NCBI GenBank assembly: GCA_018826295.1
Contig: JAHJZX010000055.1
Location: forward strand, 186,001 to 250,000
Direction of reading: 5' to 3'
Source of the DNA: Gammaproteobacteria bacterium
GTDB lineage: Bacteria; Pseudomonadota; Gammaproteobacteria; Enterobacterales; Alteromonadaceae
Length of the DNA stretch: 64,000 nucleotides
The translations under genes and the position numbers were made by a program. The notes under the pieces were generated by a model, which was not told the origin of the DNA, made no database searches, and saw only the letters and a list, made by a program, of their open reading frames with translations. Position 1 is the first letter of the stretch. Every line of letters starts with the position of its first letter. Shown here in pieces: positions 48,916 through 58,057 of the stretch.

Positions 48916-48942
48916 AGCCCGGCAGATGCCGGGCTTTTTTTT
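48916..48942 (+). terminator. ppa terminator
   Basis: AGCCCGGC (48916-48923) pairs with GCCGGGCT (48928-48935), 4-base loop AGAT, followed by eight T residues; a textbook intrinsic terminator. Confidence 0.92.
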
Positions 48943-49048
48943 AAGCGCAATCAAAGCTAACAACAACAAGCATTTGCACAAATTAAGCACTATACTGCGG
49001 TTAAGCTACATCTAATAATAACGTTCCAATATCACAGAGGCCTGCAGT

Positions 49049-50668
49049 ATGGATGTGTTACGACGTCTGTCTATCGCAAAGAAGATCTACTTAATTCCAC
49101 TCATCGGTACCTTAAGTTTTATCATTTATCTGGTTCTGGCCAGTAATACCGCCCTGAACAACGTCCATACGCTGGAGCAAACCCGTGACGTGCAGTTTCC
49201 GGTGTTACAGGCAGCACAAAGTTCGCTGGTATTGCTAGAGCGGGTTAAAGACTCACTCGCCAGTGCTGTCACCACCGGCGATGAAGAAGCGCTTGGTGGC
49301 GCGGCCAATTTCAGTAAGCAGTTCAGCCAGGATTTAGGCCGTATTGCCGAGTTAAACCGCGACTACGCCGGGGCAGTCAGCAATGTTAAGCAAAGCTATG
49401 ATGCCTATTATCAGGTGGCTTATAAAGTGTCGCAGGAGATGATCAACAACACGGCAGATTTCTCTACGCTGGGTCAACGTTCAGAGAAAATGAACGCTGA
49501 TTACGACACTACAGCGCGCTTGCTTAGCCAATTCCGTGACCAACGCTTACAACAATTTACCGCCAGTATTGATGATGCCAGCGAGCAAGCCGGCACCCTA
49601 ATTACTGTTGGTATTATTATGGGCGTGATCACCACACTGGTGTTGTTTGGTACCGCTTTTCCGGTCGCCCAAGGCATTCACAACAGCCTGGGCAATATGA
49701 TTAGCTCGTTGCAAAGCCTGGCAAAAGAAGATGGCGATTTAACCGCCCGCATTAACAGCAATAGTAAAGATGAACTGGGCGATTTAGCGCACTGGTTTAA
49801 TACTTTTATGCAAAAGCTGCAGCATGTGGTGAAGGATATCGTCAATACCGCAGTGCCATTATCTGCCCTGGCAAAAGACTTACGAGAACTAACCGACGAT
49901 ACCAATAAAACCATTGCCCAGCAGCGTCGCGCCGCCGATCAGGCCAAACATGCGGTTGATGATATGAGTGCCAGCGTTGTGGCTGAAGTGAACAGCGCCA
50001 ACGAAGCCGCTGCTGCTGCCACGCAATCCAATGATGCCGCCGGTCAGGGCCAACAAACGGTGATCTCAACCGTACAAAATATCCAGCAACTGGCCGGCAA
50101 TGTGCAAGAAGCCTCGGATGTCATTATGCAGCTGGAGAAAGATGCCAATCAGGTTGGTACTGTGCTTAGCGTAATTAAAGGTATCGCCGAACAAACCAAC
50201 TTACTGGCACTAAACGCGGCAATTGAAGCTGCCCGTGCCGGTGAACAAGGCCGCGGCTTTGCTGTGGTCGCCGATGAAGTACGTACCCTGGCGTCGCGCA
50301 CGCAAAAATCCACTGAAGAAATTCAGCGTACCATTGAGCAGCTGCAAAGTGCGGCGCGTCTGGCGGTACAAAAGATGCAACAAAGTACCGCCCAGGCCGA
50401 TCACAGTGTGCAATCGGCCAATCAGGCCGGTGATGCATTGCAACTGATCACAAAAAGCATTGCGCAAATCCGCCTGATGAACCAGCAAATCGCCGATGCT
50501 ACTGACGATCAGCAAAAAATGGCCAGTAATATAGTGCACCATGTCGATGAAATTTTTACTAACACAGAGCACAGCTCTGAAAGCGCAGGTAATATCGCCA
50601 AAGCCAGTAGTGAACTGGCGGCGCTGGCACAAAATCTGGAAAACATTACTAAACTGTTCCGGGTCTAG
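49049..50668 (+). CDS. Methyl-accepting chemotaxis protein (four-helix-type sensor)
   Basis: Inner-membrane chemoreceptor controlling CheA. 539 residues: TM1 about 13-31, periplasmic helical domain about 32-182 with no recognised pocket, TM2 about 183-205, HAMP about 206-260, then the signalling coiled coil with tip motif [20 protein letters not shown] and [12 protein letters not shown]. The C-terminus has no CheR-docking pentapeptide. Ligand unknown. Ends in a bidirectional terminator. Confidence 0.93.
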   Translation: MDVLRRLSIAKKIYLIPLIGTLSFIIYLVLASNTALNNVHTLEQTRDVQFPVLQAAQSSLVLLERVKDSLASAVTTGDEEALGGAANFSKQFSQDLGRIAELNRDYAGAVSNVKQSYDAYYQVAYKVSQEMINNTADFSTLGQRSEKMNADYDTTARLLSQFRDQRLQQFTASIDDASEQAGTLITVGIIMGVITTLVLFGTAFPVAQGIHNSLGNMISSLQSLAKEDGDLTARINSNSKDELGDLAHWFNTFMQKLQHVVKDIVNTAVPLSALAKDLRELTDDTNKTIAQQRRAADQAKHAVDDMSASVVAEVNSANEAAAAATQSNDAAGQGQQTVISTVQNIQQLAGNVQEASDVIMQLEKDANQVGTVLSVIKGIAEQTNLLALNAAIEAARAGEQGRGFAVVADEVRTLASRTQKSTEEIQRTIEQLQSAARLAVQKMQQSTAQADHSVQSANQAGDALQLITKSIAQIRLMNQQIADATDDQQKMASNIVHHVDEIFTNTEHSSESAGNIAKASSELAALAQNLENITKLFRV

Positions 50669-50692
50669 CCAACAGCGATATTAGCAACATAG

Positions 50693-50719
50693 AAAAGCCG
50701 GCATCTTAGCCGGCTTTTT
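50693..50719. terminator. Bidirectional terminator between chemoreceptor and malic enzyme
   Basis: AAAAGCCGGC (50693-50702) pairs with GCCGGCTTTTT (50709-50719) with loop ATCTTA; A-run and T-run flank the stem so it can stop transcripts from both converging genes. Confidence 0.88.
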
Positions 50720-50739
50720 CAATTTCAGGATTTAAGCTG

Positions 50740-51981
50740 TTAGCAATAATAATTATCCGGTAAAGCAATACGCGCCACACCTGAGGCTACAGCTGCATCG
50801 GCTACCGCCCGGGCTACTCTGGGAAGCAGGCGTGGGTCCATTGGCTTAGGAATAATATAAGACTTACCAAAGCTAAGCTCAGCGACCTTAGCTGCTGTAA
50901 GCACCTCCTCTGGTACCGGCTCTTTGGCAATAGCACGGATAGCATTAACCGCCGCCAGCTTCATTTCATCGTTAATCACACTGGCACGCACATCCAACGC
51001 ACCACGGAAAATAAACGGGAAACACAATACATTGTTAACCTGATTCGGGTAATCAGAACGGCCGGTGGCCATAATAATGTCATTGCGCGCGGCGTGTGCC
51101 AGTTCAGGTTTAATTTCCGGATCAGGGTTTGAGCAGGCAAAAATTACCGGCTTGTCAGCCATTAACTGCAGCGCTTGTGGCGGCAACACATCCGGGCCAG
51201 ACACACCAACAAACACATCGGCTCCGGTTAGCGCATCTTCCAGCGTACGTTTGTCGGTATTGTTAGCAAACAGCAGCTTGTATTGGTTTAAATCGTTGCG
51301 CCGGGTGTGAATGACCCCTTTGGTATCCAGCATATAAATATGCTCGCGCTGGGCACCGCATTTAATTAGCAGCTCCATACAGGCAATGGCGGCAGCACCG
51401 GCACCCATACAAACGATAATGGCACTTTTAATATCTTTGCCCTGAATTTCCAACGCGTTTAACATGCCAGCCGCGGTAACAATGGCAGTGCCATGCTGAT
51501 CATCGTGAAATACCGGAATTTTACAACGCTTAATCAGCTCCTTTTCAATTTCAAAGCACTCAGGCGCTTTAATATCTTCCAGGTTAATGCCGCCAAAGGT
51601 ATCGGCGATATTGGCAACAGTGTTAATAAACTCTTCTGTCGTGCGATGCGACACTTCAATATCAATGGAATCAAGATTGGCAAAACGTTTAAACAACAAA
51701 GCCTTACCTTCCATTACCGGCTTAGATGCCATAGGGCCTAAATTACCTAAACCTAAAATGGCGGTACCGTTGCTGATAACGGCAACCAAATTGCCTTTAG
51801 CGGTGTACTTGTACACATTGTCGATATCAGCGGCAATTTCGCGCACCGGCTCGGCAACACCCGGGCTATATGCTAACGCCAGATCAGTCACCGTTTCGGC
51901 CGGCTTGCTGATCTCGATACTAATTTTTCCGGGTCTGGGCTCTGCATGGTAACGCAGCGCCTGCTGTTTAAAATCTGCCAT
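50740..51981 (-). CDS. Malic enzyme, short form without phosphotransacetylase domain
   Basis: Oxidative decarboxylation of malate to pyruvate with NAD(P)+. 413 residues, containing LGLGNLGPMASKPVMEGK, DIKAPECFEIE (metal site), HDDQHGTAIV and the nucleotide fold IVCMGAGAAAIA. It resembles the N-terminal catalytic part of E. coli MaeB but lacks the C-terminal PTA-like region; cofactor preference cannot be read with certainty. Convergent with the chemoreceptor gene. Confidence 0.92.
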   Translation of the reverse strand: MADFKQQALRYHAEPRPGKISIEISKPAETVTDLALAYSPGVAEPVREIAADIDNVYKYTAKGNLVAVISNGTAILGLGNLGPMASKPVMEGKALLFKRFANLDSIDIEVSHRTTEEFINTVANIADTFGGINLEDIKAPECFEIEKELIKRCKIPVFHDDQHGTAIVTAAGMLNALEIQGKDIKSAIIVCMGAGAAAIACMELLIKCGAQREHIYMLDTKGVIHTRRNDLNQYKLLFANNTDKRTLEDALTGADVFVGVSGPDVLPPQALQLMADKPVIFACSNPDPEIKPELAHAARNDIIMATGRSDYPNQVNNVLCFPFIFRGALDVRASVINDEMKLAAVNAIRAIAKEPVPEEVLTAAKVAELSFGKSYIIPKPMDPRLLPRVARAVADAAVASGVARIALPDNYYC

Positions 51982-52307
51982 GGGTATTTTCCTGCTGTCT
52001 GTAGGGCTAAGCGTATAGTTATTGTCGTGTCGTTACGCTGTGGGAGGCTTATTCTAAAGAGCGCAGGCACAGAAGAGAAACAGAATCAGTCTGATCGTAC
52101 CAGCGCAAAAACCATCTGGGCACCATACCACTTTAGTCGTAACTGTAACTGTTATAACAATAAAACCACCCTGCGCCAAGAGACGTCCGGCCATCTAAAT
52201 TCCAAATGTGGCACAGTGTTGCATACAGATGTGAGTGCGGCCGCATAATCATGCGACTAAGGCCGGACTAGACTAGCCAGATAAGGACAGGCATTAGCCA
52301 GTTAAGT

Positions 52308-52330
52308 TTTACTATCTATATGATAGTAAA
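52308..52330. promoter_or_regulatory. 23-bp dyad in the malic enzyme-rpmE gap
   Basis: TTTACTATC (52308-52316) and GATAGTAAA (52322-52330) are perfect inverted copies with centre TATAT. It lies 327 bases upstream of the malic-enzyme start and after the rpmE terminator, and no gene lies over it. An operator or small RNA hairpin are possible. Confidence 0.35.
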
Positions 52331-52451
52331 CAGTTATTGGCGTATTTATGCGGTTAATTTTGTTGCAGGCAGAGGCACAACTTAACAAATAAAAATATTT
52401 TTTCGGTCAATACTGATTATTTGCGTAAAAAACAGCCGGATAGCAGGCATA

Positions 52452-52477
52452 AAAAAAGCACCCGCAGGTGCTTTTTT
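52452..52477 (-). terminator. rpmE terminator
   Basis: AAAAAAGCACC and GGTGCTTTTTT form an 11-bp stem with a CGCA loop; the minus-strand side ends in a T-run. Located 24 bases after the rpmE stop. Confidence 0.9.
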
Positions 52478-52500
52478 CCGTTTCGCTGACGCTATACCGA

Positions 52501-52713
52501 TTAACGGTTGCCCAGTACAGAGAAACGCTTTTTGAAACGGTCAACACGGCCGCCTACGTCTAACACTTTCTGCTTACCAGTGTAGAACGGGTGACAAGCT
52601 GAGCAAACGTCCAGGTGGATGTCTTTGCACAGTGCTGATTTAGTTTTGAAACTGTTACCGCAAGTACAGGTTGCAGTAATTTCTTTATATTCAGGGTGAA
52701 TACCTGGCTTCAT
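52501..52713 (-). CDS. rpmE: 50S ribosomal protein L31 (zinc form)
   Basis: Ribosomal protein of the large-subunit/intersubunit bridge. 70 residues with zinc ligands Cys16, Cys18, Cys37 and Cys40 (TCTCG and [13 protein letters not shown]), i.e. the C+ form used when zinc is plentiful. GAGGT Shine-Dalgarno. Divergent from priA, as in other gammaproteobacteria. Confidence 0.97.
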   Translation of the reverse strand: MKPGIHPEYKEITATCTCGNSFKTKSALCKDIHLDVCSACHPFYTGKQKVLDVGGRVDRFKKRFSVLGNR

Positions 52714-52789
52714 GGCTTACCTCGTTAGGCCGTATCGCAATCTGGTCAAAAATTTGCCAAACACCATACGTAATTACAGTTAATTTAGG

Positions 52790-52882
52790 GCGCGTAGCTT
52801 AATGGATAGCGTGCTAAGTTGCAACTGCTTAAACACTGCACGACAGTAATTTTGTTTTACTTGGCATTTCAGCACGCTGTCC
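52790..52882 (+). other. Long stem-loop with tRNA-like 5' segment upstream of priA
   Basis: GGATAGCGTGCT (52804-52815) pairs with AGCACGCTGTCC (52871-52882) over 12 positions with one T-G wobble, enclosing 55 bases that contain the 10-base palindrome AGTTGCAACT (52817-52826). The left end GCGTAGCTTAATGGATAGC resembles the D-arm of a tRNA, but no anticodon arm, T-arm or matching acceptor stem is found. It may be a pseudo-tRNA remnant or a structured leader of priA. Confidence 0.45.
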
Positions 52883-52917
52883 TTACACTGAGCGCTTCGA
52901 TAAAACGGGGGCCCATT

Positions 52918-55092
52918 GTGACCACAGTACGAGTGGCATTGCCAGTACCACTAAGGCAACTATTTGATTATAAAATAGAACCTAACCATAACGTGCAGAT
53001 TGGCTGCCGTGTGCTGGTGCCCTTTGGGTCGCGTAAACTGGTCGGCATTGTCTGGCAATTGGCGCCAGAAGACAGTTTTACCGCCAGCCGCCTGAAAACA
53101 ATATTACAGGTACTGGATAGCCAACCGGTACTGCCGCCACAGCTGTGTCAGTTACTTAGTTTTGCCGCCGATTATTATCACTATCCATTGGGTGAAGTGC
53201 TGATCAGTGCTTTGCCGGCTTTACTGCGTGAAGGCCGCGAACTGACATCGTTTCAGCCAAAAGCCTGGCAGCTGACAGAAGCTGGCCGTCAGCTCGACGC
53301 TGCGACATTAAAGCGCGCACCGAAACAGTTAGCCTTATGGCAAGCGTTAGCACAGCACCGCTTGAGCGAATCGTTAATGTTGCAACAATTTGGCCGGCCA
53401 GCAGCCAAGCAATTATTGGATAAAGGCCTGGCAGAGGAAATTTGCGTACCGGCCACGCCTTTTACCCCGCCTGAGGTAACCGCAACCGGTTTAAAACTGA
53501 CCGCAGACCAGGCAATGGCCGTGGCGGCAGTCAATCAGGCTTGTGGTCGGTTTGAACGTCTGCTGCTTGAGGGTGTTACCGGCTCGGGTAAAACTGAGGT
53601 GTACCTGCAAAGCATTGCTGGCCTGCTCAATGCCGGTAAGCAGGTGTTACTGATAGTACCTGAAATCGGTTTAACACCGCAGACACTGGCACGGTTTCAG
53701 GCCAGGTTTGACGTGCCGGTACTGTGCTGGCATTCGGCACTAAGCGATGGCGAACGCCTGCATTGCTGGCTGCAAGCCAGCAGTGGTGCGGCAGCTATTG
53801 TCATTGGCACCCGTTCAGCATTGTTTTTACCCTTTTATCAACTCGGGCTGGTGATCATTGATGAAGAACATGATCAGTCGTTAAAACAGCAGGACGGCTT
53901 TCGCTATCACGCCCGCGATCTGGCAATAAAACGCTGTGCCATCCAGCATTGTCCAATCTTGCTGGGTTCAGCAACACCCAGTCTGGAGAGTTTGCACAAC
54001 GCGCTGAGCAAAAAATTTATTCATTTACCCCTGCCCGACCGCGCAGCTGGCCAGGCGCTGCCAAGCTTTACCCTGGTAGATTTAAAGCAACAAGTGCTGC
54101 AATTTGGCCTGGCCGGGCAAACGCTGACGCAGATACGGGCTGAATTAGCTAAAGGCCTGCAAGTTATGCTGTTTTTAAACCGGCGTGGCTTTGCCCCGGC
54201 GCTGAGCTGTCAGGAGTGTGGCTGGCTTACCGAGTGTCACCGCTGTAGTGCTTTTACCACTTACCACAAACAAAGCCGGCAGTTGGTATGTCATCACTGT
54301 GGTGCCAGCAAAGCCATACCACGCCAGTGCGGCGGCTGCGGCAGCACCCAGTTAAAACCGCTGGGCCAGGGCACAGAGCAGTTAGAAGAAAGCCTGCAAC
54401 AGCTGTTCCCTGATACAGCCATTACCCGGCTCGACCGCGACAGCACCAGGCGCAAAGGTGCGCTTAACGAGGCATTAAGCGATATTCATCAACATGGTGC
54501 CCGGCTTATTGTCGGCACCCAGATGCTGGCCAAAGGTCACCATTTTCCTAATGTCAGTCTTGTGGTAATCGTCGATGTCGATGGCGCTCTGTACAGCAGT
54601 GATTTTCGTGCGCCAGAACAACTGGGGCAATTACTAACCCAGGTTGCCGGCCGTGCCGGGCGTGGCAGCAGTGGCGGTAAAGTGTTATTGCAAACCCACT
54701 ATCCACAGCATAGTTTGCTGCAGGATATTATTCAGAATGGTTATGCCGCCTTCGCCCGCACTGCACTGCAAGAACGCGAAATGACACGGCTGCCACCTTA
54801 TCAGTTCCTGGCAATGTTTAGTGCCGAAGCGCACCAATCAGAACTGTGCCAAAGTTGGCTGCAACAACTGGCAACCATTGCCGCTGATAACACTGCCCTG
54901 CAAATACTTGGGCCTATACCGGCCCCGCTGGAACGCCGGGCCGGCAAGTATCGCTGGCAGTTACAACTCTACAGCCCAAATCGCCCGGCGCTGCATCAGA
55001 TGCTGGATATTATGCTGGCGCAACTGACACTGTGGCCACACAGCCGCAAAGTTAAATGGCAACTGGATGTCGATCCAACAGACCTTAGCTGA
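52918..55092 (+). CDS. priA: Primosomal protein N' (replication restart helicase PriA)
   Basis: 3'-5' helicase that restarts collapsed replication forks. GTG 52918 (VTTVRVALPVPL) is chosen because the family N-terminus starts MxVxxVALPVPL; an ATG-free extension to 52819 would run through the stem-loop region. 724 residues: N-terminal 3'BD, Walker A EGVTGSGKTEVY, DEEHD box, and eight zinc-binding Cys (CQECGWLTECHRC ... CHHCG ... CGGCGS). Confidence 0.95.
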   Translation: MTTVRVALPVPLRQLFDYKIEPNHNVQIGCRVLVPFGSRKLVGIVWQLAPEDSFTASRLKTILQVLDSQPVLPPQLCQLLSFAADYYHYPLGEVLISALPALLREGRELTSFQPKAWQLTEAGRQLDAATLKRAPKQLALWQALAQHRLSESLMLQQFGRPAAKQLLDKGLAEEICVPATPFTPPEVTATGLKLTADQAMAVAAVNQACGRFERLLLEGVTGSGKTEVYLQSIAGLLNAGKQVLLIVPEIGLTPQTLARFQARFDVPVLCWHSALSDGERLHCWLQASSGAAAIVIGTRSALFLPFYQLGLVIIDEEHDQSLKQQDGFRYHARDLAIKRCAIQHCPILLGSATPSLESLHNALSKKFIHLPLPDRAAGQALPSFTLVDLKQQVLQFGLAGQTLTQIRAELAKGLQVMLFLNRRGFAPALSCQECGWLTECHRCSAFTTYHKQSRQLVCHHCGASKAIPRQCGGCGSTQLKPLGQGTEQLEESLQQLFPDTAITRLDRDSTRRKGALNEALSDIHQHGARLIVGTQMLAKGHHFPNVSLVVIVDVDGALYSSDFRAPEQLGQLLTQVAGRAGRGSSGGKVLLQTHYPQHSLLQDIIQNGYAAFARTALQEREMTRLPPYQFLAMFSAEAHQSELCQSWLQQLATIAADNTALQILGPIPAPLERRAGKYRWQLQLYSPNRPALHQMLDIMLAQLTLWPHSRKVKWQLDVDPTDLS

Positions 55093-55174
55093 CAATAGCC
55101 GGGCTTATGTTTCTTTTTTCGCTTAACCTTGTAGAATAACGCCAGTTGCCAGCAGTCAGAGCCTCAAGCACCTT

Positions 55175-55741
55175 ATGCCGCAAAAAGATTATGTAAAAGC
55201 CAGCCGCCCCAAAGCCAAAACCAGCAAACCGCGCCAATCAGGCGCCGGCAGAGCGGCGGCTAAAACAGCCCCCACGGCAAAGCCCTGGCTATTGCTGGCT
55301 ATTACCAGCCTGCTGATTGGCGGTTTTATTTATTTTTTATGGTTTTTAAACCAGCAGCCCGCCGTTGAAGTGACGACTGCCCCACCGCCGGCGAAAACGG
55401 TTAAAAACGACGACTTGCCGGTAAAACCCACCGAAGAGCCGTACCAGTACATTAAAGAACTGGAAAACAAAGAAGTAAAAGTCGAAGTAACTGAACAGCA
55501 AGCCGCCGGGCCTTATCAGATGCAATGTGGCTCGTTTCGGGTGCAAACCCAGGCCGAGACGATGAAAGCCCAGATTGCTTTTGTCGGTTTTAGTTCTGAA
55601 ATCCGCCGCACCGAGGGTAACAATGGCGTTTGGTATCGGGTGGTGCTGGGGCCTTACGAGTCTAAACGCCAGGCTACCGCCGATCGAAACCGGTTGCGCC
55701 AGCAAGGTATAAATACCTGTCAGATCTGGAACTGGTCTTGA
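55175..55741 (+). CDS. ftsN: Cell division protein FtsN (short form)
   Basis: Activator of septal peptidoglycan synthesis, anchored in the inner membrane. 188 residues: basic cytoplasmic tail starting [12 protein letters not shown] about 37-58, the essential E-type segment [11 protein letters not shown] (Tyr90, Tyr92, Leu96 correspond to Trp83, Tyr85, Leu89 in E. coli), and a C-terminal SPOR domain (about 110-186). The long Gln-rich linker of E. coli FtsN is missing. Order priA-ftsN-hslV-hslU matches E. coli apart from cytR. Confidence 0.9.
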   Translation: MPQKDYVKASRPKAKTSKPRQSGAGRAAAKTAPTAKPWLLLAITSLLIGGFIYFLWFLNQQPAVEVTTAPPPAKTVKNDDLPVKPTEEPYQYIKELENKEVKVEVTEQQAAGPYQMQCGSFRVQTQAETMKAQIAFVGFSSEIRRTEGNNGVWYRVVLGPYESKRQATADRNRLRQQGINTCQIWNWS

Positions 55742-55795
55742 AATCCAGCTGCCTCAGCCACACTTAAGCCCTAAGTTAATCACGCCACAGGGCTT
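55737..55795 (+). promoter_or_regulatory. Sigma32-like heat-shock promoter and 5' hairpin of hslVU
   Basis: CTTGAAA (55737-55743), 14-base spacer, CCACACTT (55758-55765) compares with the sigma32 consensus CTTGAAA/CCCCATNT; the -35 overlaps the end of ftsN. The leader then has AAGCCCT (55766-55772) paired with AGGGCTT (55789-55795); the latter contains the only AGGG before the hslV ATG at 55800. E. coli hslVU is also sigma32-driven and has a stabilising 5' stem-loop. Confidence 0.65.
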
Positions 55796-55799
55796 ATTC

Positions 55800-56318
55800 A
55801 TGACCACTATTGTTTCTGTACGCCGCGATGGCCACGTTGCCATTGGCGGTGACGGCCAGGTTTCACTCGGCAACACTGTAATGAAGGGCAACGCCCGCAA
55901 AGTTCGCCGTCTCTACAACAACAAAGTCATTGCCGGCTTTGCCGGTGGCACCGCCGATGCTTTTACCTTATTTGAACGTTTTGAAGCCAAGCTGGAATTG
56001 CATCAGGGCCATTTAATGCGCGCCGCAGTAGAATTAGCCAAAGACTGGCGCACCGATCGCATGCTGCGCAAGCTCGAAGCGCTGTTAGCCGTGGCCGACG
56101 CCAATACCTCGCTGATCATTACCGGTAACGGCGACGTGGTGCAACCCGAACACGATCTGATCGCTATTGGCAGTGGCGGCCCTTACGCCCAGGCTGCCGC
56201 AACCGCCCTATTACAAAATACTGAGCTGAGTGCACGGGATATCGTAACCAAAAGTCTGACCATCGCCGGTGACATTTGCGTGTACACCAACCAGCATCAG
56301 ACCATTGAAGAATTATAA
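55800..56318 (+). CDS. hslV: ATP-dependent protease peptidase subunit HslV
   Basis: Threonine protease subunit of HslUV (ClpQY). After Met removal the N-terminal Thr of TTIVSVRR is the nucleophile. 172 residues with [14 protein letters not shown] and the [13 protein letters not shown] segment; very close to the E. coli protein. hslU follows after 11 bases. Confidence 0.97.
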   Translation: MTTIVSVRRDGHVAIGGDGQVSLGNTVMKGNARKVRRLYNNKVIAGFAGGTADAFTLFERFEAKLELHQGHLMRAAVELAKDWRTDRMLRKLEALLAVADANTSLIITGNGDVVQPEHDLIAIGSGGPYAQAAATALLQNTELSARDIVTKSLTIAGDICVYTNQHQTIEEL

Positions 56319-56329
56319 GCAGGTAGATT

Positions 56330-57664
56330 ATGTCTGACATGACCCCAAGAGAAATAGTGCACGAACTGGACCGGCATATTATCGGCCAGAATAAAGCCAA
56401 ACGCGCCGTCGCCATAGCACTGCGTAACCGCTGGCGCCGGATGCAGCTAGACCCGGCACTGCGCCAGGAAGTCACACCAAAAAACATTCTGATGATAGGC
56501 CCAACTGGCGTAGGTAAAACGGAAATAGCCCGCCGCCTGGCAAAACTTGCCAATGCGCCTTTTATCAAGGTTGAAGCAACCAAGTTCACCGAAGTGGGCT
56601 ATGTCGGCAAAGAAGTCGAAAGTATTATCCGCGACCTGACTGACAGTGCAGTAAAGATGTTTCGTGAGCAGGCGATTGAGAAAAACCGTTTTCGCGCTGA
56701 AGAAGCCGCTGAAGAGCGTATTCTGGATGTGTTGCTGCCTCCGGCCAAAGAAGCCTGGGGTGACAGCGATAATAAGCCGGCTACCGACAGCAGCACTCGT
56801 CAGGTATTTCGCAAAAAGCTGCGTGAAGGCCAGCTCGATGACAAAGAAATTGAGCTGGATTTAGCCCAGCCAAATATTGGTGTAGAAATAATGGCACCGC
56901 CGGGCATGGAAGAAATGACATCTCAGCTACAAAGCATGTTTCAAAGCCTTGGCAGTGAAAAAAAGAAAAAGCGCAAACTGAAAATTAAAGACGCCTTCAA
57001 GCAGCTGATTGAAGAAGAAGCCGCCAAACTGGTTAACCCGGAAGAGCTAAAAACTCAGGCACTGGAAGCGGTAGAGCAAAACGGCATCGTGTTTCTGGAT
57101 GAAATAGACAAAATTTGCAAACGCGGCGAAACCAGCGGTCCCGACGTGTCGCGCGAAGGCGTACAGCGTGATTTGCTGCCGCTCATTGAAGGCTGCACGG
57201 TAAACACCAAACACGGTATGGTAAAAACCGACCATATACTGTTTATTGCTTCCGGCGCATTTCAGATGAGCAAACCCTCTGATTTAGTGCCAGAGTTACA
57301 AGGCCGCTTGCCTATTCGGGTTGAACTTGAAGCCTTAAGCGCTGCCGATTTTGAGCGCATCCTGACCGAGCCTAAAGCCTCGCTTACTGAACAATCTATT
57401 GCCATGCTGGCCACTGAGGGCGTTAACCTTAGCTTTAGCGCTGACGGCATTACCAGCCTGGCGGCAGCGGCCTGGCAAGTAAACGAAACCACTGAGAATA
57501 TTGGTGCGCGCCGGTTATACACCGTAATGGAACGTCTGCTGGAAGAAATTTCCTATGACGCCGCGGATCATGCCGGTGAACATATTCAGGTTGATGCCGC
57601 CTATGTGGAAAAACACCTCGGAGCCCTGGTTAAAGATGATGACTTAAGCCGGTTTATTTTGTGA
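56330..57664 (+). CDS. hslU: ATP-dependent protease ATPase subunit HslU
   Basis: AAA+ unfoldase feeding HslV. 444 residues: Walker A GPTGVGKT (57-64), an intermediate I-domain (about 110-235), Walker [11 protein letters not shown], sensor region and the C-terminal SRFIL that inserts into HslV. Overlaps the next gene by one base (TGATG). Confidence 0.97.
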   Translation: MSDMTPREIVHELDRHIIGQNKAKRAVAIALRNRWRRMQLDPALRQEVTPKNILMIGPTGVGKTEIARRLAKLANAPFIKVEATKFTEVGYVGKEVESIIRDLTDSAVKMFREQAIEKNRFRAEEAAEERILDVLLPPAKEAWGDSDNKPATDSSTRQVFRKKLREGQLDDKEIELDLAQPNIGVEIMAPPGMEEMTSQLQSMFQSLGSEKKKKRKLKIKDAFKQLIEEEAAKLVNPEELKTQALEAVEQNGIVFLDEIDKICKRGETSGPDVSREGVQRDLLPLIEGCTVNTKHGMVKTDHILFIASGAFQMSKPSDLVPELQGRLPIRVELEALSAADFERILTEPKASLTEQSIAMLATEGVNLSFSADGITSLAAAAWQVNETTENIGARRLYTVMERLLEEISYDAADHAGEHIQVDAAYVEKHLGALVKDDDLSRFIL

Positions 57665-58050
57665 TGAGCAATGCCATCGCAGTACAGGTGAGTAAGCTGC
57701 ACTACCACCAACAACGCCGCGTGCTGGACGTTACGTTCAGCAGTGGCGAATGCGTAAGCTTTAGCGCTGAATTTCTGCGGGTCTATTCGCCATCAGCCGA
57801 AGTTCGCGGCCATGGCAAGGCAAAACTGGTTAGCAATAAAAAGCAGGTAGCAATACAAAAATTGCTACCTGCTGGCCATTATGCGGTAAAACTACTGTTT
57901 GATGACGGCCACAATACCGGCCTGTACAGCTGGCAATACTTGTGGCAACTGGCACAGCAAAAAGACAGCCTGTGGCAACAGTATTTGCAACAACTTGCCA
58001 GTGCCAACGCCACCCGCGATGCGGCCATCGCGGTGCGCGTGCAATACTAA
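57664..58050 (+). CDS. DUF971 (GBBH-like N-terminal domain) protein
   Basis: 128-residue protein of the DUF971 family, which resembles the N-terminal zinc-binding domain of gamma-butyrobetaine hydroxylase; function unknown. Sequence features: LRVYSPSAEVRGHG and the FDDGHNTGLYSWQYLW block. It is commonly found after hslU in gammaproteobacteria. Starts at ATG 57664 inside the hslU stop codon, implying coupling. Its end is 7 bases from the convergent chemoreceptor gene. Confidence 0.85.
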   Translation: MSNAIAVQVSKLHYHQQRRVLDVTFSSGECVSFSAEFLRVYSPSAEVRGHGKAKLVSNKKQVAIQKLLPAGHYAVKLLFDDGHNTGLYSWQYLWQLAQQKDSLWQQYLQQLASANATRDAAIAVRVQY

Positions 58051-58057
58051 CAGCAGC

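Larger units (their letters stand above)
51982..52500. other. 519-base gap upstream of malic enzyme
   Basis: No supported gene. The right end holds the rpmE terminator. About 52308-52330 there is a perfect 9-bp inverted repeat (listed separately). The segment 52340-52450 is AT-rich. The malic-enzyme promoter must be in the left part but no clear -35/-10 pair was identified. Confidence 0.5.

Noticed and set aside
49010..49048. Sigma28 flagellar promoter before the chemoreceptor
   Set aside because: No TAAA-N15-GCCGATAA-like element could be found upstream of either chemoreceptor gene.
51946..52248. A 100-codon plus-strand frame over the malic-enzyme start
   Set aside because: No Shine-Dalgarno, composition unlike a protein, and it overlaps the start of a well-supported gene on the other strand.
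52790..52870. A complete tRNA gene upstream of priA
   Set aside because: Only a D-arm-like segment is seen; the putative anticodon arm does not pair, and no T-arm or complementary acceptor strand follows.
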